The notes under the pieces are model-generated. The model worked only from the letters and a program-made list of their open reading frames with translations. It did no database searches and was not told where the DNA came from. Both the position numbers and the translations under genes were made by a program. From Methylocystis sp. ATCC 49242 (GTDB lineage: Bacteria > Pseudomonadota > Alphaproteobacteria > Rhizobiales > Beijerinckiaceae), in NCBI RefSeq assembly GCF_000188155.2, contig NZ_KE124774.1, forward strand, positions 1,184,356 through 1,248,355: a DNA stretch of 64,000 bases. The letters are read 5' to 3'. Positions within the stretch are counted from its first letter, which is position 1, and every line of letters begins with the position of its first letter. Below are positions 18,057 to 28,218 of the stretch, piece by piece.

Positions 18057-18731
18057 ATGACTGAAGAGGCCCACCCCACCCGTCGCCTCTATGGCCGCTC
18101 GAAAGGCAAGGCGCTGCGCCACCATCAGGCCGAGCTGATGGCGGAGCTTCTGCCGAAGCTCGCGCTCGACCTCGCGGCCCCGCCCCGCCCCGCTCCGGGC
18201 GGTGAGTTGCGGCTGGAAATCGGCTTCGGCGGCGGCGAGCACCTGATCGAGGCGGCGACGCGCGAGCCGGCCGTCGATTTCATCGGCTGCGAACCTTTCG
18301 TCAACGGCATGGCGAAGCTCCTCTCCCGCATCGAGGAGCGCGGCCTGACCAATATCCGCCTGCATCAGGGCGACGCGGCGGAGGTTCTCGACCTTCTGCC
18401 GGACGCGAGTCTCTCCCGCGTCTATCTTTTCTATCCCGATCCCTGGCCGAAGCGTCGCCACCGCAAGCGCCGTTTCGTTTCCCCGGAGAATCTCGAAAAA
18501 CTGGCGCGGGTCCTGCAACCCGGCGCGCAATTGCGCTTCGCCACGGACATCGACGATTACGCGGCCTGGACGCTGGCGCGGCTGCGCGTTTGCGCCGCAT
18601 TCCGCTGGCGGGCCCAAAAGGCGGAGGATTGGCTGACTCCCTGGGAGGGCTGGACGCAAACCAAATATGAGGCCAAAGCGATGGCGGCGGGCCGCCGGCC
18701 GGTCTATCTGACGTTCACCAGAACCGATTGA
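18057..18731 (+). CDS. trmB: tRNA (guanine-N7-)-methyltransferase TrmB
   Basis: The 224-residue SAM-dependent methyltransferase has motif I LEIGFGGGEHLIEAA, the family-specific YLFYPDPWPKRRHRKRRFV segment and the C-terminal TKYEAKA motif. It methylates G46 of tRNA. Start ATG 18057 yields the standard N-terminus MTEEAHPTRRLYGRSKGKALR. The metK-trmB linkage is conserved. Confidence 0.95.
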   Translation: MTEEAHPTRRLYGRSKGKALRHHQAELMAELLPKLALDLAAPPRPAPGGELRLEIGFGGGEHLIEAATREPAVDFIGCEPFVNGMAKLLSRIEERGLTNIRLHQGDAAEVLDLLPDASLSRVYLFYPDPWPKRRHRKRRFVSPENLEKLARVLQPGAQLRFATDIDDYAAWTLARLRVCAAFRWRAQKAEDWLTPWEGWTQTKYEAKAMAAGRRPVYLTFTRTD

Positions 18732-18744
18732 GGAAAACAGGAGC

Positions 18745-19644
18745 ATGCGGATGGTCGAGGAGGCGAACACGGGCGCAGGGGCGGCGGCGCCGATCGAGAC
18801 GACGACAGCGCGTTTCCGCGCCGATGTTCTCGACGCCTCGATGCGCAAGCTGGTGCTCGTCGATTTCTGGGCTCCCTGGTGCGGTCCGTGCAAGCAGCTC
18901 GCGCCCGTGATCGAGCGGCTCGTGGCGGCGACCGGCGACAAGGTTGCGCTCGTCAAGATGAACATCGACAATGACCCCGCCATCGCCGACCAGCTCGGGA
19001 TCAAGTCCATCCCGGCTGTTGTCGCTTTCCAGCGCGGACGCCCCGTGGACGGCTTCGTCGGCGCCCTGCCGGAGAGCCAGATCAAGGGTTTCATGGAGCG
19101 TCTCGTCGGCCCCATCGAGGACGAGAGGGATGCGCTCGAGGCGGCGCAGGCGCTTCTTGCCGAAGGCGACGTCGCCGGCGCGCATGAGTTGCTGTCGGAG
19201 CTCGTCGGCCAGGAGCCGCCGAACCCCAAGGCCATCGCCCTCCTCGCGCGCCTCTATGTCGGCGCGGAGCAATTCGAGACGGCGCGCGCCTTGATCGAGC
19301 GCCTGCCCGAGTCGGCCCGCCGCGACCCCGACGTGGCGGCGGCGACCGCCGCGATCGAGAACGCCGCGCGCGCTCAGGATCTTGGCGAAATCGACGAGCT
19401 GAAGACGCGCATCAATTTCGACCCCAATGATCTGCAGGCCTATTTCGATCTTGCGCTCGCGCTCAACGCCAAGGATCGGCGCGAAGAAGCCGCACATGCG
19501 CTTCTTGAAATCATCCGCCGCGACCGTAGTTGGAACGATGACGGGGCGCGAAAGCAGCTCGTCCAGTTTTTCGAGGCATGGGGACCGATGGACAAGGCGG
19601 CCGTGAGCGCGCGCCGCAAACTTTCCACGCTCCTTTACTCCTAG
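18745..19644 (+). CDS. ybbN: Thioredoxin-fold co-chaperone YbbN (CnoX-like)
   Basis: A thioredoxin domain with the intact active site WAPWCGPCKQL (around residue 40-50) is followed by tetratricopeptide-like helices (residues 125-299), the layout of YbbN/CnoX. In Escherichia coli the protein protects substrates under oxidative stress and hands them to GroEL; unlike that protein, this one keeps the CGPC pair and so may be redox active. It lies 13 bp after trmB and just before a LON-domain gene, the usual alphaproteobacterial order. Confidence 0.9.
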   Translation: MRMVEEANTGAGAAAPIETTTARFRADVLDASMRKLVLVDFWAPWCGPCKQLAPVIERLVAATGDKVALVKMNIDNDPAIADQLGIKSIPAVVAFQRGRPVDGFVGALPESQIKGFMERLVGPIEDERDALEAAQALLAEGDVAGAHELLSELVGQEPPNPKAIALLARLYVGAEQFETARALIERLPESARRDPDVAAATAAIENAARAQDLGEIDELKTRINFDPNDLQAYFDLALALNAKDRREEAAHALLEIIRRDRSWNDDGARKQLVQFFEAWGPMDKAAVSARRKLSTLLYS

Positions 19645-19667
19645 GAGGGCGCTCGTCGCGCGTCGCC

Positions 19668-20336
19668 ATGGGCCTGAATCACCCATATACGGATCTCCGG
19701 GAGTTGCCGGAGATCATTCCGGTTTTTCCGCTTGCCGGAGCCCTGCTTCTGCCGCGCGGAGAGCTGCCGCTGAACATATTCGAGCCGCGCTATTTCGCGA
19801 TGGTGGACGCCGCGATCGCCGGCGAGCGCGTTATCGGGATGATCCAGCCGCAATCGGAAAATCACGGGATCGCCCATGCGCCGGAACTTTTCCATGTCGG
19901 CTGCGCGGGCCGCATAACGCGCTTTGCGGAGACGGGCGACGGACGCTATCTCATCACGCTCACCGGCCTTGCGCGTTTTCGCATCGCCGATGAGATTTCC
20001 GCCGGGACGCCCTATCGGCAATTCCGCGTCAGCTATGAAGGATTCCAGGCCGACCTGCTGCCCGGCGCCGGCGAAAACGCCGTCGACCGCGAAAGCATGG
20101 TGTCGATGTTGCGCAACTTCGCGGAATGTTCGAAACTCGAAGTCGACTGGGCGAGCATCGACGCCGCGCCGACGGAGACTCTGGTCAATGCGCTGGCCAT
20201 GATGTGTCCCTTCGGCGCGAATGAAAAGCAGGCGCTGATCGAGGCAATAGACCTGAAAACGCGCGCCGAGACGCTCATCGCGCTCGCAAAGCTCGATCTC
20301 GCGCAGCGCGGCGGCGACACGCCGCAATGGCATTGA
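19668..20336 (+). CDS. LON-substrate-binding-domain protein
   Basis: The 222-residue protein is a stand-alone N-terminal domain of the Lon protease (PUA-like): IIPVFPLAGALLLPRGELPLNIFEPRYFAMVDAAI, then IGMIQPQ and CAGRITRF. It has no ATPase or protease part. Such proteins are widespread in alphaproteobacteria beside the YbbN gene, and their function is not established; substrate recognition or protein quality control is the usual guess. ATG 19668 fits the family N-terminus. Confidence 0.9.
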   Translation: MGLNHPYTDLRELPEIIPVFPLAGALLLPRGELPLNIFEPRYFAMVDAAIAGERVIGMIQPQSENHGIAHAPELFHVGCAGRITRFAETGDGRYLITLTGLARFRIADEISAGTPYRQFRVSYEGFQADLLPGAGENAVDRESMVSMLRNFAECSKLEVDWASIDAAPTETLVNALAMMCPFGANEKQALIEAIDLKTRAETLIALAKLDLAQRGGDTPQWH

Positions 20337-20366
20337 CGACAAATTGACGACAACAGGGCAAGAGAC

Positions 20367-20594
20367 ATGAATGACACGATTGACGCCGGCGTTGAAAATC
20401 AGGAAGACGGCGCCCCGGAGGCGACGAAGATCGATCCGCGCCTGCTCGAAATTCTCGTCTGCCCGCTGACCAAGACGACTCTCGAATATGACCGCACGAA
20501 GCAGGAATTGATCTCCCGCTCGGCGCGGCTCGCCTATCCGATCCGCGACGGCATTCCGATCATGCTGCCGGAGGAAGCGCGTCAGATCGATTGA
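20367..20594 (+). CDS. Trm112-family protein
   Basis: A 75-residue protein with the Trm112/YcaR core [21 protein letters not shown], and the end [15 protein letters not shown]. In eukaryotes Trm112 activates methyltransferases; in bacteria the role is less clear. Only one cysteine remains of the zinc motif, as in many proteobacterial homologues. Thirty base pairs separate it from the LON-domain gene, and the TTG start of tesB overlaps its stop. Confidence 0.9.
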   Translation: MNDTIDAGVENQEDGAPEATKIDPRLLEILVCPLTKTTLEYDRTKQELISRSARLAYPIRDGIPIMLPEEARQID

Positions 20595-21475
20595 CGCTGT
20601 CACCCGCCTTGGACGCACCCGCAAGCGACCTGCTCGCGCTCCTCGATCTCGAAAAGATCGGGGACGACCTTTTTCGCGGCTATAGCCCGGCGACGGCCGG
20701 CAAGCAGGTCTATGGCGGTCAGGCGGTGGCGCAGGCGCTCGTCGCGGCGACGCGCACGGTTCCCGAAGACCGGCCCGCTCATTCGCTGCATGGCTATTTC
20801 GTCCTCGCCGGCGACCCGCGCACGCCGATCGACTATGCGGTGGAGCGGGTGCGCGACGGCCGCAGCTTCACCACGCGGGGCTGCATAGCGACACAACGCG
20901 GGCAGACGATTTTCTCCCTCGAAGCGTCGTTCCAGATGCGGGAAGAGGGATTTTCGCATGGCTCGGCCATGCCCCGCACGCCCGATCCCGAGACGCTCGA
21001 CGGCATAGACGCGCTGGTCGAGCGATTCCACGCCTTCCTGCCGAAGCCCGCGGAGAACTGGCTGAAGCGCGCGAGCGCGCTCGACATGCGCATCGTCTCG
21101 CCTGAGAACATGCTGTCTGCCGACGCGAGCCGGGACGGCCAGATGATCTGGTTTCGCATCCGCGGCCCCCTGCCTGACGATCAGGCGACGCATAGCGCGC
21201 TCCTCGCCTATCTTTCGGACATGACGCTGCTCAATACGGCGCTGCTCGTCCATGGCCGCACGATCTTCGATCCCGCGGTGCAGGTCGCGAGCCTCGACCA
21301 CGCATTGTGGATTCATCGCGCCTTCCGCGTCGACGACTGGCTGCTTTACGCGCAGGAAAGTCCGATGGCTGCGCATGCCCGGGCGCTGACGCGGGGGCAG
21401 ATTTTCACCCGCGACGGAAGGCTCGTGGCGTCGGTGGCGCAGGAAGGATTGATCCGCCTGCGCACCAAACAATAG
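20591..21475 (+). CDS. tesB: Acyl-CoA thioesterase II
   Basis: The 294-residue double-hotdog protein has the TesB motifs [30 protein letters not shown], and the C-terminal [20 protein letters not shown] and [22 protein letters not shown]. It hydrolyses medium- and long-chain acyl-CoAs. The start is a TTG overlapping the Trm112 stop (TTGA), so translation is likely coupled. Confidence 0.94.
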   Translation: MTLSPALDAPASDLLALLDLEKIGDDLFRGYSPATAGKQVYGGQAVAQALVAATRTVPEDRPAHSLHGYFVLAGDPRTPIDYAVERVRDGRSFTTRGCIATQRGQTIFSLEASFQMREEGFSHGSAMPRTPDPETLDGIDALVERFHAFLPKPAENWLKRASALDMRIVSPENMLSADASRDGQMIWFRIRGPLPDDQATHSALLAYLSDMTLLNTALLVHGRTIFDPAVQVASLDHALWIHRAFRVDDWLLYAQESPMAAHARALTRGQIFTRDGRLVASVAQEGLIRLRTKQ

Positions 21476-22140
<665 letters not shown>

Positions 22141-22175
22141 TCGCCTCCTCCCCGAACCTTCAGGAGCTTTCCCAC

Positions 22176-23642
22176 ATGAAATGTCCTTCGTCTCGGAGCG
22201 CGTATGCGGCTTCGGTCATCGCGGGAGCGGCGGTCGCGGCGGGCCCGGCCTTCGCCGGCAACGACCCGACCCCGAACCCCGGCGACATCGCCTGGATGCT
22301 GACCTCGTCGCTGCTCGTGCTGATGATGTCCATCCCGGGTCTCGCGCTGTTCTATGGCGGCCTGGTTCGCACCAAGAACATGCTGTCGATCCTCACGCAG
22401 GTGTTCGCCATCGTCTGCCTCGTCGGGGTGATCTGGACGGTCTATGGCTATTCCCTCGCCTTCGGCGACGGCGGCTCGCTGAGCAATTACATCGGCGGCT
22501 TCAACAAACTGTTCCTGAAGGGGGTTACGGCCTCCTCCAACGCCGCGACCTTCACGCCCGGCCATGTGATTCCGGAATATGTCTATTTCGTCTTCCAGAT
22601 GACCTTCGCCATGATCACGCCGGCGCTGATCGTCGGCGCCTTCGCGGAACGCATGAAATTCTCCGCAGTGCTGCTGTTCGTGTTTCTCTGGGTGACGATC
22701 ATCTACTTCCCCATCGCGCATTGGGTTTGGGGCGCGGCTGATCCGAACGCGCTGGTCGACGCCGCGACGCAGCTCGCCGCCGCGACTGACGAAGCTGCGA
22801 AAGCGGCGGCGCAGGCAAAGATCGACGAGATCAACGGCGCCGTGGGCTGGCTTGCGGGCAAGGGCGCGCTGGACTTCGCGGGCGGCACTGTCGTGCACAT
22901 CAACGCCGGCATCGCGGGCCTCGTTGGCGCCATCATGGTCGGCAAGCGCATCGGCTACGGCAGGGAAGTGCTGGCGCCGCATTCGCTGACAATGTCGATG
23001 ATCGGCGCCTCCCTCCTGTGGGTCGGCTGGTTCGGTTTCAACGCGGGCTCCAACCTCGAGGCCAATGGCGCGACGGCGCTCGCCTTCGTCAACACCATGG
23101 TCGCGACGGCCGGCGCGGGGCTCTCGTGGATGCTGGTCGAATGGCTGGTGAAGGGCAAACCCTCGCTCCTCGGCCTCATCACCGGCGCCGTCGCGGGGCT
23201 CGTCGCGGTGACGCCCGCGGCGGGCTTCGCGGGCCCGGTCGGTTCGCTGATCCTCGGCCTCGCCGTCTCGCCGATCTGTCTCTTCTTCGTGGACGTCGTG
23301 AAGAAGATGATCGGCTATGACGACGCGCTCGACGTCTTCGGCGTGCATTGCATCGGCGGCATCACCGGTGCGCTGGCGACCGGCCTGCTGGTGAATCCCG
23401 ACTTTGGCGGCGTCGGCATCACCGACTACACCAATCTCGAAACCTTCGCCGGAACCTACGACATGATGGCGCAGATGAAGGCGCAGGCGATAGCGGTCAT
23501 CGCTACCCTGCTCTTCTCGGGCGTCGGCTCGGCGATCCTTTACAAGATCGTGGACGTCCTCATCGGCCTGCGTCCGGCGCCCGATCAGGAACGCGAGGGC
23601 CTGGACATCACCGACCACGGCGAACGCGCTTACAACTACTGA
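22176..23642 (+). CDS. amtB: Ammonium transporter AmtB
   Basis: The 488-residue protein has a cleavable signal (about residues 1-28, ending PAFAG) and the Amt family core of eleven helices. Both twin-His positions are present, in YFPIAHWVWG and DVFGVHCIGGITG. Between the first of these and GALDFAGGTVVHINAG lies an alanine-rich extra segment of about 35 residues, predicted periplasmic or loop. AmtB takes up ammonium and is gated by GlnK. AGGAG lies nine bases before ATG 22176. The gene shares the sigma-54 promoter at 21675. Confidence 0.96.
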   Translation: MKCPSSRSAYAASVIAGAAVAAGPAFAGNDPTPNPGDIAWMLTSSLLVLMMSIPGLALFYGGLVRTKNMLSILTQVFAIVCLVGVIWTVYGYSLAFGDGGSLSNYIGGFNKLFLKGVTASSNAATFTPGHVIPEYVYFVFQMTFAMITPALIVGAFAERMKFSAVLLFVFLWVTIIYFPIAHWVWGAADPNALVDAATQLAAATDEAAKAAAQAKIDEINGAVGWLAGKGALDFAGGTVVHINAGIAGLVGAIMVGKRIGYGREVLAPHSLTMSMIGASLLWVGWFGFNAGSNLEANGATALAFVNTMVATAGAGLSWMLVEWLVKGKPSLLGLITGAVAGLVAVTPAAGFAGPVGSLILGLAVSPICLFFVDVVKKMIGYDDALDVFGVHCIGGITGALATGLLVNPDFGGVGITDYTNLETFAGTYDMMAQMKAQAIAVIATLLFSGVGSAILYKIVDVLIGLRPAPDQEREGLDITDHGERAYNY

Positions 23643-23666
23643 CGCTGCCTCCAAGACCACGAAGCG

Positions 23667-23697
23667 AAACGGCGCCCACGGGCGCCGTTTCTTTTTT
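23667..23697 (+). terminator. Rho-independent terminator of glnK-amtB
   Basis: A 10-bp perfect stem (AAACGGCGCC/GGCGCCGTTT) with a CACG loop is followed directly by CTTTTTT. It lies 24 bp after the amtB stop and closes the operon. Confidence 0.95.
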
Positions 23698-23901
23698 GGG
23701 GCGCCTTGCTGCTTGCGACGCCTCTTCCAGCAAAGCTCGCGTTGTTTTAGGCTCGCTGCGATAAAGGACCGCCTTTCAGGAAAGCATTTCGCAATGACCG
23801 ACGACGCGAAGCCCAATTTGACGCCGGCGAATGAGAACCCCTGGTATTTGCTGGCGACGCTTTATGGGGAGCAGGAGGAAGTCCGATGCTCAAATTGGCG
23901 C

Positions 23902-23905
23902 CCGC
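23902..23905. repeat. Target-site duplication, left copy (CCGC)
   Basis: CCGC directly precedes the left end of the insertion element. The identical CCGC at 25174-25177 directly follows the right end. A 4-bp duplication is what IS407-group elements of the IS3 family generate. Confidence 0.9.
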
Positions 23906-23968
23906 TGACCTGCCCCTGAGAAACTCGACCAGATGCGATTAGAGTCCGGCCATATCGGGACGGACGAG

Positions 23969-24235
23969 ATGAAGAAGAAGCGGTTCACGGAAGAGCAGAT
24001 CATCGGGATTTTGCGGGAGCACGAGGCGGGCGCGAAGGCGGCGGATCTGGCTCGCAAATATGCTGTGTCGGAGACGACGCTTTACAACTGGAAGGCCAAA
24101 TATGGCGGCATGGACGTCTCCGAGGCCAAGCGGTTGAAAGCGCTCGAAGAAGAGAATGCGCGGCTGAAGAAGCTTCTGGCCGATCAGATGCTGGAAGCCG
24201 CGGCGCTGAAGGAGCTTTTGTCAAAAAAATGGTAG
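23969..24235 (+). CDS. IS3-family transposase OrfA
   Basis: The 88-residue protein begins [21 protein letters not shown] and contains the helix-turn-helix [48 protein letters not shown] with a leucine-zipper-like end. It binds the IS ends. At its 3' end the run TCAAAAAAATGG is an A7 slippery site at which ribosomes may shift -1 into orfB and make the OrfAB transposase. Confidence 0.94.
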   Translation: MKKKRFTEEQIIGILREHEAGAKAADLARKYAVSETTLYNWKAKYGGMDVSEAKRLKALEEENARLKKLLADQMLEAAALKELLSKKW

Positions 24236-25155
24236 GGCCCGCCGCCAAGCGCGCAGCCGTTGTGCATCTGCGAGCCGCCATGGCTCTGTCGGAGCGTCGG
24301 GCCTGCCAGATTGTCGCCGTCGATCGCGCGACCGTCCGCTACATCTCGAAGCGGCCGACCGACAAGCCGTTACGGGAGCGGCTGCGGGAACTCGCCAACG
24401 AGCGCCGGCGCTTCGGCTATCGGCGGCTGTTCGTGCTGCTGCGGCAGGAGGGCGAGACGTCGGGCAAGAACCGCATCTACCGGCTCTATCGCGAGGAAGG
24501 GCTGACGGTGAGAAAGCGGCGCGCCCGCCGAAGGGCTGTCGGCGCGCGGGCGCCCATTCCTGTCGAGGCGCGGCCGAATGCGCGTTGGTCTTTGGACTTC
24601 GTGCATGACCAGTTCGCCTGCGGACGCCGGTTCCGCATCCTGAACATCGTCGACGACGTGACGCGTGAATGCCTCGCGGCGATCCCCGACACATCCATCT
24701 CGGGCCAACGCGTGGCGCGGGAACTGTCGGCGCTGATCGCATGGCGCGGCAGGCCCGGCATGATCGTTTCGGACAACGGCACGGAGTTCACCTCGAACGC
24801 CGTGCTGTCGTGGTCGAGCGAGAACAGGATCGAGTGGCGCTATATCGCGCCGGGCAAGCCGATGCAGAACGGCTTCTGCGAGAGCTTCAACGGGCGCATG
24901 CGCGACGAACTGCTGAACGAGACGCTGTTCTTCGGGCTCGACCATGCCCGGGAGAAGATCAGCGCCTGGGCCCAGGACTACAATCACCGCCGCCCGCATT
25001 CGGCCCTCGGCTATGCGACGCCCGCCGCCTTCGCGGCCAATCTCACCGCAACAGGCGATCGGCTGCGCAACCCGGACCAACTCCGCCGATCGCCTGTTGC
25101 TCCATTCGCGCCCTCGGGCGTATCAACCGGAAGGACTCAACCCGCCGCTGGATGA
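24229..25155 (+). CDS. IS3-family transposase OrfB (integrase core)
   Basis: The 308-residue frame contains the rve domain with DDE residues: the first Asp in WSLDFVHD, the second in [10 protein letters not shown] and the Glu in [14 protein letters not shown]. The [17 protein letters not shown] end is typical of the IS407 group. Its frame is -1 relative to orfA and starts inside the overlap, so it is probably made as an OrfAB fusion by frameshifting on the A7 run. No disabling mutation is seen. Confidence 0.95.
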   Translation: MVGPAAKRAAVVHLRAAMALSERRACQIVAVDRATVRYISKRPTDKPLRERLRELANERRRFGYRRLFVLLRQEGETSGKNRIYRLYREEGLTVRKRRARRRAVGARAPIPVEARPNARWSLDFVHDQFACGRRFRILNIVDDVTRECLAAIPDTSISGQRVARELSALIAWRGRPGMIVSDNGTEFTSNAVLSWSSENRIEWRYIAPGKPMQNGFCESFNGRMRDELLNETLFFGLDHAREKISAWAQDYNHRRPHSALGYATPAAFAANLTATGDRLRNPDQLRRSPVAPFAPSGVSTGRTQPAAG

Positions 25156-25173
25156 AAGTTCAGGGGCAGGTCA

Positions 25174-25177
25174 CCGC
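25174..25177. repeat. Target-site duplication, right copy (CCGC)
   Basis: CCGC directly follows the right inverted repeat of the insertion element and matches the left copy at 23902-23905. Confidence 0.9.
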
Positions 25178-26559
25178 GAACAGCCATCGCAGAAGCCAAT
25201 CGGGAAGCATGGAATCGATGGATGGCTACATCCATTCACGGCGAAGAATTGGAAAAGCTAACATCACATACTCACGTAAAGGACAACCCTAAACCCTTTA
25301 CAGGCGATGAAATCGATAAATTTCGTGGAGATTTCGCAAAACGCGCTGGGCGACAAGATATCCAACTTCCGATGCCATATAAAGACCCTATTAATTTCTT
25401 CAATTGTCGTTTTGATAGACCAATTTTATTTTCTCGGTTCATTTTCCCGGTGACCGTACATTTTTTTGGATCTAAATTTGCAGGGCCCGCGTATTTTGAT
25501 TCTGCATTATTCCTTCTCCACGTCATGTTCGACCATGTTCGCTTCGGCGCGTACGCATCATTTAGTAGGACAGCGTTTAGCCAGGGCGCCGGTTTCGATA
25601 ATGCACACTTTGCCCGCGATGCATTTTTTGGAAATTCAAAATTTGATGGCGACGCATTTTTCCAGGGTGTGCAATTTTGTGGCAATGCTTCATTCGTTAA
25701 GACCGCGTTCCTGAATAAGGCATCGTTCGATCACGCTGATTACTTAAAAGGTGCGCAGTTTAACGAGGCAATTTTCTCTTCCGAGACGGTCTTTGAGAAT
25801 ACGAGTTTTGGTTCCGATGCCGACTTCCAAAACGCCGAGTTTCTGAGCGCAACCAAATTTGGCGGCGCAAATTTTAAGGGAAGGGTAAAATTCAACGGGA
25901 CTGCCTTCAAACTTGACACGAGCTTCATTCGCTCAAAGTTTCAACAGTCTGTCCCTGATTTCCGCGACGCTAAATTGCGCGAGGCGACAGAATTGCATGG
26001 CGCTAAGTGGCCATCGCCTCCAAAAAATCATGAAGACGCCCAGCAACAAATCTATGCCTACGAACGCCTCAAAGCCGAGATGGAGCGGCTCAAAAAGCAC
26101 GAGGATGAGCAATTCTTCTTCGCCAAGGAACTGCGTGCGCGGCGAGCCTTGTTATGGTTTCGTATGCGCGACAAAAAGCGACGCTTCGGCGAGCGAGTCA
26201 ACGACGGCGTCGCTTGGTTTATGAACAGCGCATATGATTCTCTCGGCAGTTACGGCCTCAGCGTTGTCAGACCAATTTTTTGGCTCGTTTCGCTTTTCTC
26301 CGTCGGCTTCGTCATTCTGGCGTCTACCAACTCACTCGATGACGGCCCGATGGAGCCTTCGGACGCGGCGGCGTTAAGTGTAACTAACCTTATTTCCTTG
26401 CTTCCCTACAAGCCGGACAAGCTCATCACCGATCACCTCACCCCCGCCGCCAAGATCATCGGCAACATCCAATCCGTCCTCGGCCTCATCCTGCTCTTTC
26501 TGCTCGGCCTCGCTCTGCGCAATCGCTTCAGGATGAAGTGATCCGACGGGGCTCCCATA

Positions 26560-26577
26560 CCTCCCCTTGCGGGGAGG
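26560..26577. repeat. Short palindromic intergenic repeat (REP-like)
   Basis: CCTCCCC-TTGC-GGGGAGG is a perfect 7-bp hairpin, followed by a second GC-rich inverted pair around GCGGCCGAAGGCC. A close relative occurs at 53646-53666. Such hairpins are dispersed between genes in Rhizobiales genomes. This one could act as a transcript end for the pentapeptide gene. Confidence 0.6.
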
Positions 26578-26710
26578 TCAGCGGCCGAAGGCCGTCGGGT
26601 GGGGGCAAGCCCAAGCCGCGCTGATCGCTTCGCGCCCCCCTGCGAAGACGAGGCTTCTCGCCGACGCCTCGCGTATTGCGGCCGTCATCGAAGCGGGTCA
26701 ACATGCGCGC

Positions 26711-28210
26711 ATGGTGACTTTTCTCAGGCTTCTCGCCCTCCTCCTTCTTCTTATCGCCGCCCTCCCCGCCGCGGCCGCCCCGCGCGTCGTAAATGTCACG
26801 TTGCTCGTCTTCAGCGACATCTACGAAATCGCCGAGAAGAACGGGCGCGGCGGGTTTGCGCGGGTGGCGGGCGCGCTCGCCGCCGAGCGCGCGAGGGCGA
26901 AGAACGTCATCGTCGCCCATGCCGGCGACACGCTCTCGCCCTCTCTTATGTCGAGCCTCGACAAGGGCGCGCATATCGTCGACCTGCTGAACCGCATGAA
27001 GCTCGACGTGTTCACGCCCGGCAATCACGAATTCGATTTCGGCGAAGCGGTGTTTCGCACCCGCATGGCGGAGGCGACTTTTCCGATTGTGGCCTCGAAC
27101 CTGCGCGATGGATTCGGCAAGCAATTGCTTGGTTTCGCCGACAACAGGATTTTCGACATGGGCGGCGTCAAGATCGGCGTCTTCGGCCTCACCGACGAAG
27201 AGTCCGCCAAGCGCTCCAACACCGGCGCTCTGCGCTTCGCGCCAATCATCGACACGGCGCGCATGGAAGCGGAGCGGTTGCGCGACGAAGGCGCCGATAT
27301 CATTGTCGCCGTCACCCATTCCGACTGGAAGGACGACCTGCGGCTTGCAAAACTCGGCGTGATCGACATCGTTCTTTCCGGCCACGACCACAACCTTCTC
27401 GTCGCCTATGACGGGCGTTCGGCGATTGCGGAGACCCAGGCCGATGGCGTCAATATCGTCGCCGTCGATCTTGCGATCCGGGTAGACGACGGCGAAAAGC
27501 GCAAGGTCGCCTGGACGCCGAAGTTCCGCATCATCGACACCGCCGACGTGACGCCCGACGCCGCCGTCGCGGCGCGCGTCGCGCAATATCAGTCGAAAAT
27601 CAGCAAGGAGCTCGATGCGGTCATCGGCGAGACCCGGACGCCGCTCGACAGCCGCAAGGCGAGCGTGCGCGGGCATGAGACGGCAATCGGCAATTTGATC
27701 ACCGACGCCATGCGCGCCGCGACGGGCGCCGATGTCGCGCTGCTCAACGGCGGCGCCATTCGCGGCAATCGCACTTACGACGCCGGCGAGAAGCTCACGC
27801 GCAAGGATGTGATGACCGAACTGCCCTTCGACGACACGCTGGTCACGCTCGAATTGAGCGGCGCCGATTTGCGCGCCGCGCTGGAAAATGCGGTCTGGAT
27901 GCTCGGTCGCGACGACGGCCGCTTCGGCCAGATCTCCGGTGCGCGCATCGTTGCGAAGAGCGGCGCCGTTCCGGGATCGCGGCTCGTCTCGGTCGAGATC
28001 GGCGGCAAGCCGCTCGACGACGCGCGGGTCTACAAGGTGGCTGTCACGAATTTCCTCGCGCGCGGCAAGGATGGCTATGACATGCTGACGCGCGGCAAGC
28101 CGCTGGTGAATGATCTCGAGGGGCCGCAGCTCGCGACGGTCGTGATCGACGCGATACGAAAGGCCGGCGCCGTCGCGCCCGCCGTCGACCGCCGCATCAC
28201 GCTACAATGA
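26711..28210 (+). CDS. Bifunctional metallophosphatase / 5'-nucleotidase, periplasmic
   Basis: The 499-residue protein has a signal peptide (residues 1-23, FLRLLALLLLLIAALPAAAA). The calcineurin-like N-terminal domain has VFSDIYE where the first motif is usually DxHG, then HAGDTLSPS, TPGNHEFDFG, VTHS and LSGHDHN. The 5'-nucleotidase C-terminal domain has NGGAIRG, LTRKDVMTELPFDDTLV and KDGYDM. It should hydrolyse nucleotides or cyclic phosphodiesters such as 2',3'-cNMP in the periplasm. The first motif lacks the usual His. The start at ATG 26711 is set by the signal peptide. Confidence 0.9.
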   Translation: MVTFLRLLALLLLLIAALPAAAAPRVVNVTLLVFSDIYEIAEKNGRGGFARVAGALAAERARAKNVIVAHAGDTLSPSLMSSLDKGAHIVDLLNRMKLDVFTPGNHEFDFGEAVFRTRMAEATFPIVASNLRDGFGKQLLGFADNRIFDMGGVKIGVFGLTDEESAKRSNTGALRFAPIIDTARMEAERLRDEGADIIVAVTHSDWKDDLRLAKLGVIDIVLSGHDHNLLVAYDGRSAIAETQADGVNIVAVDLAIRVDDGEKRKVAWTPKFRIIDTADVTPDAAVAARVAQYQSKISKELDAVIGETRTPLDSRKASVRGHETAIGNLITDAMRAATGADVALLNGGAIRGNRTYDAGEKLTRKDVMTELPFDDTLVTLELSGADLRAALENAVWMLGRDDGRFGQISGARIVAKSGAVPGSRLVSVEIGGKPLDDARVYKVAVTNFLARGKDGYDMLTRGKPLVNDLEGPQLATVVIDAIRKAGAVAPAVDRRITLQ

Positions 28211-28218
28211 GGGCGAGA

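Larger units (their letters stand above)
23906..25173 (+). mobile_element. IS3-family (IS407-type) insertion sequence, complete, 1268 bp
   Basis: The ends are 14-bp perfect inverted repeats, TGACCTGCCCCTGA (23906-23919) and its complement (25160-25173). Inside are two overlapping frames, orfA with a helix-turn-helix and orfB with the DDE integrase core, in a -1 relation. Flanking CCGC repeats and exact restoration of the host reading frame on removal show a complete, probably recent insertion. Both frames appear intact, so it may be active. Confidence 0.96.
23794..26541 (+). pseudogene. Pentapeptide-repeat membrane protein gene split by an IS3-family insertion
   Basis: The 5' part (23794-23905) encodes MTDDAKPNLTPANENPWYLLATLYGEQEE and is interrupted by the element at 23906-25173. 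The 3' part (25178-26541) continues in the same frame: TAIAEANREAWNRW, then a domain of phenylalanine-based five-residue repeats (FDSALF, FDHVRF, FSRTAF and many more), a charged coiled segment, and two hydrophobic helices (about 26265-26330 and 26450-26540), ending LALRNRFRMK. Removing the element and one CCGC copy restores a 491-codon gene exactly. The C-terminus resembles a two-helix ion-channel pore region. This gene is poorer in GC than its neighbours, which suggests acquisition. Translation could restart at ATG 25222 and yield a 439-residue product. Confidence 0.85.
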
